From Lithospermum erythrorhizon (lineage: Eukaryota > Streptophyta > Magnoliopsida > Boraginales > Boraginaceae), in NCBI GenBank assembly GCA_019722365.1, contig JADFUC010000598.1, positions 124,001-188,000 on the forward strand: 64,000 nt of DNA, read 5' to 3'. A program made the translations under genes and the position numbers. Positions 1 to 13,000 of the stretch are shown in pieces. Each line of letters starts with the position of its first letter. Positions within the stretch are counted from its first letter, which is position 1. Under the pieces are notes generated by a model. The model saw only the letters and a list, made by a program, of their open reading frames with translations. It was not told the origin of the DNA and did no database searches.

Positions 1-311
1 GAACAATGGAACACAAGAAAGTAGTAAAGGACGTCCTGCCCAGTCGCACAAAGTGGTTGAATTAGCAAGCTGAAAGGAGTAAACAAAGAGAAATGGAACG
101 CAAAAAAAAACCTACTACAACGAAGAGGGAAAATATTGCTACCGACGATCTATTTGCTCTTCTTAGCACAAACTTGTCATGGTGGTTTCTTACTCTGCAT
201 CAGTGGATAAGTTAGATGTCAGTAAAATAAGCAACGATATGAATATTGAGATATTAAATTTGAAAGGAGTAAGGGATTCTCACATTGCTGCAGATGAATA
301 TGATGACAACT
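1..311. other. 3' flank of the YTH gene
   Basis: This stretch lies just downstream of the stop codon of the minus-strand YTH gene. It probably holds the 3' UTR and the start of the intergenic region. I see no open frame or RNA gene in it. Confidence 0.4.
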
Positions 312-3300
312 TCAAGGGGATATCTTCATCCCATTAGGTGTAAAATGGTTTTCCCTCACTTCCAATGGTGAGCCATTGGAGGTATGTTTCCTTGATAATA
401 TAGACACATTCTCACCCAAAAGTTTGACCTCTCCATTAGCCTTGGATCCAGGAGAAAGAGGAGAAGTCTCCGATAAGTTTAGATCGAGATCATTAGACTT
501 GTTAGGTATCTCATTTTCTCCACTCTCTGTCGACACAGCTCCAAATTGATTCGAATCTCCAGCCTGCTTCAGATATTACATGTTAATATGTGGGTATTCA
601 GTTCATGATAAACCACTTAAAAGGTGTAAGAGCTTCATAATGTGAAGTAGCGGGTTTGAAAAAACACAAGGATTTATAGCTCATGTTGCGAATGTAAGGC
701 TGACCACCCAAAAAAAAAAACTTATAAAAACTAAAGGATGTAAAAGCTTCATGACGTAGATTAATAGTGTAGTATGTCGAAGTCTCTTGAAAGAAACACA
801 TGATATTTTGTAGCCACTCTGGATATGTAACGCTGGCTCACAAGCACAAAACTTGTGTAGGCAAATAATAACAAAGATTTCTGGGACACCACAAAACCAT
901 GAATTACCTGCATAGTAGTCTGACGTTGACAAGACTTCTTTTCCTGGATTACCTTTTGGCGGCCTTCATAGAAATCAAAGTCATCCAAAATGGATGTCTG
1001 GCTGGAGTAGCTTTTATAAATTTTCAGTACTTCTAAACCTTGCTCTAATCTGACCTGCAGATGTAGGCACCAAGAGCCAGTTAAGTAAAAAGAACAAGGT
1101 AACTCAAAGATCATCAATTGAAACAGAGTAACAGACCTCTTGAGTATCTCTGCTATTAGTGACAGGTTTATTTTCATTGTTCTCAAGAGTAATGTGTCTC
1201 AGACAGCTGTTAGGCAAGTCTTTGACTATGTGCCACTTCACAGGAAAGCAACCACTCCATTTATCTTGTTGCCAATATTCTACAGATCTGTCAAAGTCAA
1301 CAGGACCAACCATCTCAGCAAGACCAACAGATTGTCCACTCCCATTCACCTGAAATCACAACATCACGAATTTTAGTCAAGAGTTTAAAACTCCAAAAAG
1401 TTAAATTTGGGCCAGTGATGATCATTTAGAGCAACAGTTATACTTACTGAGAACAACAGAAAGACTGTGGATCCCTCAGAGTTTTCCTTAGCTTCCTTAT
1501 ATGCGGCATCAAGTTTCTTGTTTCCATTCGGTGTACTGGTCCACACCCCATATTTAATGCTCTTGTGTACATCATCCTCGGTATAAGATTTTATGACAAA
1601 GAACTTAGCATCTGAATATGTCTCAGGGAAGTCTTCTTTGTTATATTGGTCCCTGTATGGGAGAAGTGTCGAATTTTCCACATCACTTTCATCCCTCATC
1701 GGAAGACTCTGCCCCTTAACATCCGGAATCAATGGTTTGGAGTCTTTCTGGTCCTTGAGGCCCTTAGACCTAGGTCCCTTGTTTAGTTCATTCAAGCCAT
1801 CCAAAGACTCCTTGTTGTAGCCATATCCAACACGTGACCTGGATTTGTACTTGTTATCAACACTGAACCAGCCATTCCCAGCAATCCTAGGATAGTAACT
1901 GCTGGACATGAGACCTGGGCTTCTGTACATACTAGTGTATTGATCAAATGTTCTGTTGTTTGGATATATTTGATTCATATATCCGGATCGTGCAGAACCT
2001 GCTGTGTCAATTTCAGTGAGAAAGGCATGACATATACAATGAAATTCACTGCCATCAAAGATTTATAGAAAGAAAAATATTACAATACCTGTGGGATGGA
2101 CTCCTGATCTGTAGCACCCATTGTTCTTTCCAGAATTCATATTATTTGGAACTAGAGGTTTTTGACCATTTGTTTGATTTGTCATAACAGCATGATACTG
2201 ATTTCCTTTCCGCGAGTCAATTGGTAAATGCATTTGGTTTGTACCAACTGAATTTGTGACCTCAGTTTGAGAGGCAGACTGATTGGGGGTTGTATTGGAG
2301 GGCTGGAAATAAGATGTAGGGTACTGATAATGTTGTGCCCCATGCATTTGACCATCATGTCCCATTGTCGAACCAGTTGGAGAATATCCATAGGGCATAT
2401 AACCAAAGTTTTGTTGATAGTCCCCATAAACACCCTACAAACAAGCAAAAAGGGCATTAAAATGATTGTCCTAATGCAAAAAAGAGTACCCCAAGAAACA
2501 GCCGTTGCTTTATCTGAATTCAACATCTTAACCAACATGGGGACTACACAAAAAAAGTGTCATCATAAAAGATCATATAAACAATCAAAGATGGTATAGT
2601 TTGAATTTGGTGTGTCTATGTATGTTCATGAGAGAGAGAGAGAGAGCTCACAGTTTGCATCTCAGCTCCATCAGAGTTGACATACTCGCTACCTGTCGAT
2701 CCACCACAAATTTCCTTCAGAAATACAATTTAATGGAAATTAACTACGACGAAAACAAAAATGACTGCATTGCACGTGGCACTATCTACCCATAGCAAAT
2801 AGAACACATTCCCTACCTCCATAATAATATGTCGGAGACGTGTACCCACTAGGGTTGTAGAACATTCTTGGATCCATAAAATTTGAACCATTTGGGTTAT
2901 AAAGCATGCTGGGATCCATGAACGGACTGACAGATCTCTCCATGGGCTTATTTACACCATTTCCTACTAGGTCGGCAGAAGGAAATCCAACAGAATTCTG
3001 CAAAAGTCAATGAAGCATTGAACTTTCAGCATAAACCACTTGACGTTTATACAAAATTCCAATGTACCGCACACATACTCATATACAATATTCCAAAACA
3101 ATAACAGCACCCAAATAAAGCACTGAATTCAACATCAAGATGCCCTAATGCCTCTGTAGAGGCTCCCGCTAAAGCGGGGTTGGGGGTGAGGGGGTAGCAT
3201 TCCGCCTTACCCCCATGATAATTTAAGATAATAGGCAAAGTGAAATCTGAGCTATCTACTCTTATGATAAATAGAAGTGCGGTAGTGCAACGAACCATTT

Positions 3301-4102
3301 TGATATACTCGCGTATATCCGGCGCGAGAATATAAATCTTGTAGGGCCGGGAGATAAATAAAGCACTAAATTCAGTAAATTGAGTCCAAATAAATATCTC
3401 AAAATTGAAATCTAACCAGATAAATCAACGAACTGAACAAGTCATAGAACAAATGCGTAGAGCAAATTAATTCATCATATCCGCGATAGAATATGGTACC
3501 GAAAACCACTATTGGACATTCGAATAAGTTTTCTTTGATTCTCTCTTGAACAACAATACATTTTTTGGAGTTTCTACTACTTATAATGAAAATCGAAACG
3601 AGAGCCAAGAAAACAAAATTAATTCCCAATGACAAACACCTTATTATTCCCAAACTAACCAATTTAACTTCTACTGGAAATCCCACCTTCTTGGTCGATT
3701 CGGTCCGAGAATTCTTCTTGGGAGATTCCAAAGATAATTTCTGCAGCATTTCCGCCGCTTCTGCAACACAAAACCACATTAAAGAAACCATTTTTCATAA
3801 TTAATCTCTACAACACCAATTAATAACATCTCCCAAAAAGTCAAATTCCCAAATCACATATAACTTTAACTAACACATGTAACTTTAAATTGAATCAAAA
3901 TTATAATGCTAATACTAAATTACATTAAAAATATTAAAAATACTAGAATTTATTATATTTTACACGGAATATTGCACACCATAATATAGAAATAATTGAA
4001 TTCTAAGTTTAAAAAAATTAAAAAAAAAAAAAATTGAAGTATACCAAGAGAGTTGGCAGAGGATGAAAGCATACGATCTGACGGTGGAGAAACAGATTCC
4101 AT
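312..4102 (-). CDS. ECT: YTH-domain m6A reader, ECT family
   Basis: Nine coding exons on the minus strand: 4102-4045, 3760-3687, 2997-2817, 2692-2652, 2434-2089, 1998-1448, 1349-1137, 1054-908 and 563-312 (TGA). All junctions are GT-AG, all phases agree, and the product is 620 aa. The N-terminus has the ECT signature [10 protein letters not shown] near residue 25. A long disordered region rich in Y, G, N, P and Q follows. The YTH domain spans about residues 363-500. The three cage tryptophans that would hold N6-methyladenosine are present at W386, W443 and W448. Known ECT proteins bind m6A in mRNA, mainly in the cytoplasm, and affect mRNA stability and leaf and trichome development. The start is the only ATG that opens this frame in exon 1. 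The family call is firm; which ECT paralogue it is cannot be told by eye. Confidence 0.93.
3158..3216. repeat. Possible Au-like SINE fragment in an ECT intron
   Basis: Inside the intron between exons 2 and 3 sits a GC-rich block that stands out in AT-rich DNA. It carries the order GGCTCCCGC, GCGGGGTTGGGG, then CCTTACCCCCA. From memory this matches part of plant Au-type SINEs with an internal deletion. No tail or target duplication was found. A similarity search against SINE consensus sequences would settle it. Confidence 0.35.
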
Positions 4103-4800
4103 CAAATCAACGGCTGAAAATATTCAAGAAATTATTGAGTAAAAAGAGAGAATATTATTAGGGTTTTGGAAGAAGAGGAAAGAGAAATGAGGAAATGGGG
4201 TTGGTTTTAATATGAGATTACATAGTTATCGAGTCGAGTTCGAACGCTTATCCGATTATGTAATTGGATAGATAATTTATTGGAACAAGTAATTATTTGA
4301 TAGGATATCGAACAATCAGGATATATTTGACAAGTTATCGAACGGGTTCTAGTTCGAGTAAGTCTTTGGACAGGTTGTCAAACTTCAAAGGACCATGGAA
4401 AATATGTTCTTATGCTCCAAATCAATGTTGATTGTTTTTTGAATAGCTATTATGCAAACCATTAGTACATTTGATTCATACATACTTCAACATATATAAT
4501 CTTGGAAAACGTAATAAAAATTTTATGGTGCAAATTAAATAAAATTAATCTCTAAATATAAATCTTAAAAAAAAAATATTGGTGAATTTTATTTATTAAA
4601 ACTTTATCAAATTACTATCCAAAAATTCAAAATAAAAAAGAGTATGATATAAAATTTTCATCATGATATCACCACTTCACATGTCTTCCATTAGTTGGAC
4701 ATGTATAAGATTGATCTCAAAAAATTGAGAATTATTAAATAAATCTAAAAAATGTTAACAAATTTCAACCCTCCAAATTATCCCATATTGCACTCAATTG
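4103..4800. other. 5' UTR and upstream region of the YTH gene
   Basis: Presumed 5' UTR and promoter of the minus-strand ECT gene. No convincing TATA box was picked out. The DNA from about 4240 to 4400 has several TATCGAAC-like words. No gene is seen. Confidence 0.35.
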
Positions 4801-4912
4801 AACATAATGTTTTATTTTTTAGATTTATCACCATATGTCAACCACCATTTAAACATGATGTTTTGTTTTTTAGATTTATCATCATATGTCAGCCACCATT
4901 TGAACATGTGTA
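4801..4912. repeat. Two-copy 51-bp tandem repeat
   Basis: Two adjacent copies with a 51-bp period start at 4801 and 4852. Both carry AATGTTTT or GATGTTTT, TTTTTTAGATTTATCA, CATATGTCA and CCACCATTT in that order. A third partial copy of the first part starts near 4973. No coding potential. Confidence 0.8.
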
Positions 4913-5109
4913 AGATTTATCTCCAATAGGAGATGGTATAATAGGAGAAGAGTGATCAACATTCAACACTAGACATAATGTTTTGTTTTTTATTTATACT
5001 AGTAAGGAGTAATTAAAAGTTAAATGGCCAGTGAGAGACGATGTTTTTGTTATTGATAGTTGGTCGAAACGTTACATTCAATAGTTAATTCGAGAGTAAC
5101 TTTGTAAAT

Positions 5110-5440
5110 ATAGTAGCATCTAATTTTTAACTGTCTGAGGCCAAAAATATTATCTTAGAAAGTTTATTAAATGTCGACTATTAATTTATCGAGTTTTCTT
5201 TGTAATTTGATAATTGAAATATATATATATATATATATTCAAGTGAAAAGAACGAAAAAAGCGTCGCGTATGGCGGTGCGTAGAAATAATGAAAAAGCGA
5301 AAAAACACGAATTATTAATTTAGCACCACATCACTGAGTAAGGACGGACCAAAAAATATTATCTTAGAGAGTTCATTATTAAATAATTGAGTATTAATTT
5401 ATTGAATTTCTACTGTAATTGATAATTGTAAAAAAAAATA
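5110..5440 (-). repeat. Two inverted monomers of the ~140-bp repeat family
   Basis: Read on the minus strand, this stretch has the same ordered blocks as the tandem array at 31.46-33.9 kb: CTCGATAAATTAAT, TTTAATAAACT, GATAATATTTTTGG, and TGCTAAATTAATAATTCGTG. The GATAATATT blocks are near 5140 and 5355, about 215 bp apart. An (AT)n tract at 5219-5239 lies between. The family is therefore dispersed and present in both orientations. Confidence 0.75.
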
Positions 5441-6087
5441 GTTAAAAAAAGGGGAAAAAATTGAAAAAAAGAAATCATGTATTACTGCGATCGACCATTT
5501 GTGTGGGTGCATCTGAGATCCCAACTTTTATTACTACTGACTAGTTAGAAATGCCCTTCAAATGACGGGAGAGAAGACTTCCTATTCAATAGTTGACCAA
5601 ACTATCTTTATAAATATTATCGAATTTAACAGTGTCACTAATTATGTTTGAATATATAACGTTACTTTTATAATATACGATTCAAAAGGAGATTAACAAG
5701 AGAGTAGTTATGTTCTAGTGACATTGCTAAGTAGCATAATTAATACATATGTTACTGTTTTGAAAGGAAAATTTAGAAAATGTTCATTGAAAGCCTAATG
5801 TAGCCAATGTTGTTGCTTGCTGCACTTGCTGAATTCAAACCTCTTTTATTGTCACAATGTACATGGATACCAGATATGATTACACAACAATATATTTATT
5901 TGGATAAACACAACAATATATTTATTTGGATAAAAGTGTAAATATAGATAACACATGAAAACGGAAGAAAGAAATAGAATTTTTAGAGCCCTATACATGT
6001 GCAATATCAACTTAAATTCACGAGAAATTATGTACCTAATGCACTTTTATGGTGTTAGAATCAACATTTTTATCAAGAACCCTTTAT
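5441..6087. other. Non-coding intergenic DNA
   Basis: AT-rich sequence with only short chance frames. A 26-bp direct repeat around ACAACAATATATTTATTTGG occurs near 5886 and 5911. No gene recognised. Confidence 0.4.
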
Positions 6088-6825
6088 TGTATATCAATCA
6101 GCATACATATTGTGTCGAACAGAAGTTTGTGCCTATATTTACACCAATCTGTGATAAACACTAATTTTTGGTACAACCGGGTATTATTGATCTCACCAAT
6201 TTTAAAGAATAGGCAATTAAAACTATTTGTTAAAAATTATTTTCTCCCTACCCACTGATGAACAATACAGAAGTTTTGAGAAGTTGAGGAAATGGAGTAG
6301 TTGAATTTATTTGTCGGAAATAATGCTAAACCCCTGAACTTTAAGATCACCTAGGCTCAAATATGTGAAATAATATAAGAGAACCCCACTATGGCTGCAA
6401 AACCAGTTGCGCCTTATTAATAAACCGTCATCACGGTATGCCCAACCAAGATACGACTCTATAGTCAAATAAATTTATTATCATCACAACCTTTATGTTA
6501 AGTCTCTGGAGTTTGAATCTCTCAACCCCAGATCTATAAACCTATTAGAAGCGAAAATCCAAACCTGAACAAAACGTGAATCCTAAACTCATTGGTTATG
6601 TTAAACAACGTGTAAGTAAATGTAAGCGAATCATACCGAATAGCGGAAGGCCTGTTAGAGCTCTCTTGAACCTTGTCATTGCTAGATTGTAGTTGACCAT
6701 TGACATAATACAATCACTTGGTACTAATTATAGATAGGACAATCGCATTTGGAAGTATTATAATGTTAATACCAGGTGATATGTATTATGCCAACTGTTG
6801 ACCGAAGAAGAATAACATGAGGGAC
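6088..6825. repeat. Direct repeat, copy 1
   Basis: Diverged direct repeat of 7200-8022. Shared ordered landmarks include GTCGAACAGAAGTTT, TTGATCTCACCAAT, GAAGTTTTGAGAAG, TATGTGAAATAATA, AAATCCAAAC, GTAAGTAAATGTAAG and ATATGTATTATG. The copies are about 1.1-1.2 kb apart. They could be terminal repeats of a short non-autonomous element or a plain duplication. No coding content is evident. Confidence 0.7.
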
Positions 6826-7104
6826 TATCTACCTTGCAAGAAACTTAAGTTTCAAGTTAGTAGTATATTTTAAAATTCTAATAGGACCTATGATTTTACC
6901 TTAGTGGATAGTCTAATGTATTACGGACATATAATGTATTCGATAGCATTTCAGACTTCTGCCTCAATGCCTAGATGAACACAATCATAGCAAGTAAGCT
7001 CCAAAAAATCATTCAAATAAATGAATCCTTAGTAACCATATTGAAAATTTGATTATCAACTTCTTGAAAAATAAGCAGTTCCACAAAACCTAAGTACTGA
7101 AAAA

Positions 7105-7196
7105 TGAAAACATACATTATGTGCTCACCTCTTATAAGCTTATATGGAACATCAAGTTGTGAAGAAAACATGCATTATGTCCTCACCTCTTCTACT
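7105..7196. repeat. Short ~62-bp tandem duplication
   Basis: Two copies of GAAAACATACATTATGT-like sequence followed by CTCACCTCTT begin near 7105 and 7167. They lie just before copy 2 of the larger direct repeat. Confidence 0.6.
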
Positions 7197-7199
7197 ATT

Positions 7200-8022
7200 G
7201 TATCAGCGAGCGCACATATTATGTCGAACAGAAGTTTATGCCTATATTTGAACCAAAGTGCGATAATTGTGTACTTTTTAATGTAGGAGCATGGAATCCC
7301 AAGAACACGCGTGTGTAACACGCGTTATCATTTTTATAACTACTACTGGATATTGACAACACTAACTTTTGGTACAACTAGGTACTATTGATCTCACCAA
7401 TATTAAAGAATAGTAAACTAAAGCTATTTGCACAAAATTATTTTTCCCCAACCTACTAATGAACAAATTAGAAGTTTTGAGAAGATGAGATGGAGTGGCT
7501 CAGATATGTGAAATAATAGTATAAGAAAACCCCCAAATAAGCCGCCATCCGCGATTATGCGAGCCAACAAACGGCTCCATACTTAAACAAATTCATCATC
7601 ACATCCTTTATGTTGAGCTCTCACGGAAATGCAGATCTTCCCAACAGTTCAAAAATTGCGTTGAACATCAATGTTATATCATATGATTTAATTAAATTCA
7701 GAATTAGGTTTGGCAAAATACAATTCACTCAAAATCTATGAACCCATTCGAAGACAAAATCCAAACTTGATTGAACTGTAAACCTTAACCCATTGGTTGT
7801 GTTAAACAAAGAGTAAGTAAATGTAAGTGAAGGATGCAGAGCAGGAAATGCCTATAATAGAGCTCTCTTAGACACCTTTCATTGCTTCTAGATTGTGGTC
7901 GACCATTCGTATAATACAATCGCTTGGTATTAATTGTAAGTAGGACAATCAGATTTGGAAGTATTATTATATTAACACTAGGCGATATGTATTATGTGAG
8001 TGGTCGTGAAGAAGAGGAAACC
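7200..8022. repeat. Direct repeat, copy 2
   Basis: Second copy of the 6088-6825 repeat. Compared with copy 1 it has an extra ~90 bp near 7271-7360, which holds the near-palindromes ACACGCGTGT and AACACGCGTT, and an extra ~80 bp near 7640-7720. It shares the GTAAGTAAATGTAAG and GATATGTATTATG landmarks at its right end. Confidence 0.7.
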
Positions 8023-11000
8023 TTATTGTGTTGAATTGAATGAGATGAGGTGTTGAATTGTAAGTGAGTAGGGCGATATACGGTCTGAATAGCAGTGATC
8101 CAATCTTGATCACTAATCAAAACACCATGTTAGTCATTTGATGCTTGTCGCCCTAATTATGGCATCGGCCGAGGCCTTTGACTATCTATGTTTCTAGGCT
8201 TGAAGAGGTGTGTCAATGATTCATGTTGCCTCTGCAATATAGACTAAGATAGGGATTTAACTTTCACTTTCATCGAGAATACAATACATGTATATTATAT
8301 ATTTCAAGCATGTAGAGTAAATAATGGAAACTTTATGAATGAATCACGCATTCATGTAGTTTGAATTAACAATCGAATTAAAACACAAATGAACTTTGTT
8401 TTAATCGATTATTTAACTTATTCGAAGTGAATGAAGCCAGCCCATTGAACTTTGCACGTTGGTTCCTTCATTAAGCTCGTGAAAACCAAACTTGGTTGAA
8501 TCACAGGGGAATGATCTCAACTCCGAGATGCATGCTTAAATCCATACATGGATCTCTAAGCTTGCATGACTTCTTAGGTCATTCGGGACATGTAAAAGCC
8601 AAGGATAGTGATTATAATCCACATCGTTTATAGAATACTACTTACAAAGCGGCCTTTATGTTCATCAGCGTCTCTGGAAGTCATTAAGTTATCTTTGACT
8701 ATGTCAAATGGGTTTTCAACCATACCGGGGTTCTATCGGGTAGGTTTATAACACAACTCAAAGAGTATGTTAAAACCACGTCATCCCCATTAAATGCACA
8801 TTCTTTTAACAGCATTACCAATAAAGCAGTTATTTGGTCAAGTTGTATCTTGAGTTCAAGTTTCCTTTTAGTTTTACTCGTCGGCGTACTAGACTCAGTC
8901 TATTAATGAAACTCTTGTAATAACTTTCGCCTTAATTACGGTATCCGTAATGCTACTATCATGATAGGTTACAAGTGAAGATCGGCCCAAGCCCGTCCAT
9001 TCCGTATAACTATAATTTACCTCTATTCCCTTGAAGTTACTACCAAGCGTATTCCGAATCAGCGTGAATACCTTTAGTAAAACTTACATTTCAATCACGG
9101 AAATCATGCTATGTCATGAATTTAATTGCAGCCATGACCTTATTGTGGCACATCTGATGAATCGTATTACTATGTAATAGACTTCAACCACTCTCATTAA
9201 TGTAAGAGACCCTTACTGAGTAGGATTGGACCTCTAATGAAGGATTGTCTTCTTGTCAATAAGAGAATACACATCTATTTATAGAATTTAATCTATTAGA
9301 TTTCAATCACCTCGAGATTCATGACATCTTAAACTTAACGAGCAAATGTCATACGGCTGGCATATATATAATGTATTTGGCTATAGCATGTCACATATAT
9401 GTAAATTTGGGCTCTAGATGTACAAGAGTCCAATCACTCTTTGTACCTTTTAAGGTTGTAGGAAGATTTCTTCAATATTTAGTGTATAAAACTTCATTTA
9501 TCTGATTACACTCCCATTAACCTTTAAGGAACTCATAGTTCTTCGTCGCATGATTCTTATTGATTTTCATCATGTCAAAGTGATGAATTTTAACTCCATT
9601 ATACTCAATCTTAAAGTTTGCAGCTTTAGATTCTAGTAGTATAGAAACTTTTCTTTTTATATTCTCTCTTGAGATGTGGAGTTCAATAACAATGTCAAGT
9701 ATCCGTCCTCGTCGTTACTTAGGAAAATTCTTTGGATAGCTTGCTTAGACCCACATGTTACAACTTGTGGAATAACAATAGAAAGTTTGGAAATAAACAT
9801 GGCATGGTCAACCAATGAATATGTTTAATCCAGTTTCTCAACGAATGTATGATTAAGCGTTCATTCATGAGCGTTGCTCATTTAATGAAATACGTTTATT
9901 ACTTCTAATGATTACGTGATCGAGAAGGTAATATAGAATGGGCTGCTTATTCTGATGAATCACCATCAGAAGATAAAATAGAGGCTTTATACTCAACCAT
10001 TGTATTCACGTTTATTTCATTTAAAATGACCTCGAGCCATTTATTGGGTATTATTTATTCATGTTGTCATTTGTATCAACTGCGTTTAGCTTTAAATGCA
10101 TCGAGTAGATACTCCTTGATATATAATTGAAGGATTCTAATCTTTGGATTAGTATCTCTACGGAGCCAACGAATGCATTCAAGTCACATCATTATTCCGC
10201 TATTTGTACTTCATAATCAAGACTCTATATGTACAATAGAATTTAACGGCGCTATAGTGGATGAAAATAAATACCCGACTTCCATACGATTATACAAAAT
10301 GACTTAATATCAACTCTGGATCTGAGTTAAATTATGTCTACTATAGTGACATAATAATAACTTATCCTATACGATACGTTTTAAAGTTTGTTTATTAAAC
10401 ACAACTTTTGAGCTGTCTCATAGTTGAATATGAATAAATTAATTTAAAGGTAGGTGTAGAGGCAACAATATGTGAAATTATTTCATTCTTGTGTTTATTA
10501 CGTTAAGCAGCGATCACTTGCTTATGTCGCTCAACTAATGACACATCTAAGGTTAGAATAGAAATTATCTTGGTATATAAATTGAAAGATCTCATCCATT
10601 TGTGTTTTAATTTCATTAAACATAATTCTTAATTACGTATCGTATGATGCGTTTAAGATTAGAATGATGTCGTTCTTCGGATGATACTACCATCGATGAT
10701 GCCGACTCGAGAACTTGATAGTATTCATATGGTCCTTTCCATACCCTTATCAATTATGATGTATCATTCAATGACTCAAATCTTTAATTAACTTGTATGT
10801 AAACATACAAACATAATTTAGACTAGTGAACCTCCCACTAAGTCTAGTAAGAGTTGACTTAGTTCATCTTTTCAAGATTATACTCAAGTCTTATTCGGTC
10901 ATTATCCGTAAGTATTATTCAATGATTTGTTGTTCAAAGGTGTCCTTGTAAGAAGAGTAGAGTAATGTTTCCTTAATCGAAGTCACATTATGGAAGCGTG

Positions 11001-13000
11001 TATATCCAAACATGACATTCATTTCTACTCTTACAAGTGCAAATAAAATAATATAGAATCTGACCACGCTGCATGAATGATTTAAAATGTATCTTACTAT
11101 TGTAATTAAATATATCGTTATCTGAGAACCGATAACTTTCTTTGTATCGTCTTCCATTTATTGTTTATCTTGGCTCGTATCCATGGTTAAATCATGTGAG
11201 TCAAAACTAGTGTTCTCGACAACTTTAGCAAAGACATTACAACTGACTTAACAAAATTATTTGAGATGAGGTTTAATCAAATATCTCTTTCAATTCCACA
11301 AATGTTACTTAAAACCCTTCTTTCTATGCTTTGAGTTGAAATAATGAAGTGAATCGTGCTTGACTTATAGTTCCATGTTCACTCATGTACAAGTGACGTG
11401 AGAACCCGAATAGATAACTTTGCTTATTTAGTTACATTACCATAAGCTTTGTTTATCACAAATCATGAACCATGTTAAATCGTATTAAAAGAAACTAAAT
11501 ACCCATCATGTCCTGAAGTAGCAGATACCTGACATTCAAGATCATTCAATAGTTTTCTCATTCGAGTTATAAAAGAGAATCAAACTATTTATTATTTAAA
11601 AGGCTTGTTTTGGTGGCTAAAGAGACAATATGACATATTGGTCTTCGCTAGCATCATCACCTTTGATTGAATCAAAATTAATTATCCGCTTCAATCATAT
11701 CATGTGACTTTGTTCACTTGAACCAAAGTTAAATGCAGCGTATCAACATGATTGAATCGAGTCTTAAATGTTTGTAGTATTTAAAGTTTTATCCTCTATT
11801 AGCATACAACCGATTACTTGATAGTTGAAGAAGATCGTGTTGTAACACTTTGTTTCAACAAGTCATTGATTTCTTAACTTATTTATTTCACATTGCAAAT
11901 CATGCGTTTAGTTTGCCCGATGAATGGTGAATAAAATAGGTAAACTTAATATATACCAAACATAATAGGAAATATGCAACTTAAAATAAACTTAGATTGT
12001 AGTTCAAAACAATCCATACGTATTTACAAAATGAATTGCTTAAATATAATACTAAATGCTGCCAAATCTCTACAAAATGTACAAAGGTATCAAGATCTAC
12101 TATACTCGACTCGGCAACCTTATGACATACATTTTGAATCAGTATAATAGTAGGTTATCGACCAATTATGTAAAAAGTAATATAAAAGTACTAAAGTACA
12201 ATACCCATGCGATTGAAGCAGCAATGGCTAACGTCATTTTGAATCGTATGATAGTAGGATTGCAACCAATTATGAAACTACATAATTCTTGTGTCGATGG
12301 CATTACCACACGAGGATGCTACACGACTTTGTATCTCAAACAAACGGTTAAGCATACCAATTAAACCAAATAGTTGGGTGATCATCGAAAGCCCACGAAG
12401 CGTTGGTAATCCAGCAACATGATCCGTTGTCATATCAAAGTACAAAGCTGTAACACCTTATGTGATGTGCGGATAATGCGACCGATTTCACAAGCTTTAA
12501 AATTGGCTTGATACGTTGCTTAAATTTTAATTGGTGAGATTAATGTTATTTAACTTTGTTAACCATGCATAGATAGCACATATTCGAAACAACGTCGCCT
12601 TATGAAAAATAAATAAAATAACACATTTAAGAGATATAGATGACCGCAGGACCTATTAAATTCATACTTAGTGAAATGCTAACATAAGTCTATTACGGCA
12701 CTTTAAATTGCAAGTCACAGTGATACTTGACTCCTTGAAACCTCGAGTTCTCAGTATAGTCTTTGGAAATGCATCTTGATGGCACGTAGCGATACATACT
12801 ACTACTCTGGCCTTAAGGCGGCCTGCCTTGGGCTTGTCAGGTAAATGAATGCAAGAATAAAAGAAATCTGGCTGTGGTCGTTCTGACAACATTCCGTCTA
12901 TGAGGCCAGTAAATAAAAAAAGCCAGTCATATCCCAAAATACCTCGGCTACATTCATAACAGTATATAGGCAAAAAATTAAAATAAATAAATGCACTTAA
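8023..13000. other. Non-coding DNA, probably retroelement-derived
   Basis: Nearly 5 kb with no sustained reading frame and no recognisable protein domain. The texture is less AT-rich than ordinary spacer. One stretch near 10825-10860 (TCCCACTAAGTCTAGTAAGAGTT) resembles 55968-55995 (TCCTACTAAATCTAGCGAGAGTT), which lies between the LTR-like repeats at 52.7-57.4 kb. I infer a coding-free LTR-element interior in antisense, but I cannot delimit it. Confidence 0.35.

Noticed and set aside
2693..2717. An earlier acceptor for YTH exon 4 at CTGAAG/GAAATT
   Set aside because: It gives an in-frame stop from the phase-1 donor; GACAG/GTAGC at 2692 keeps the frame.
12056..12364. 102-codon plus-strand frame
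   Set aside because: No domain or composition of a real protein, and it lies in repeat-derived DNA with no splice context.
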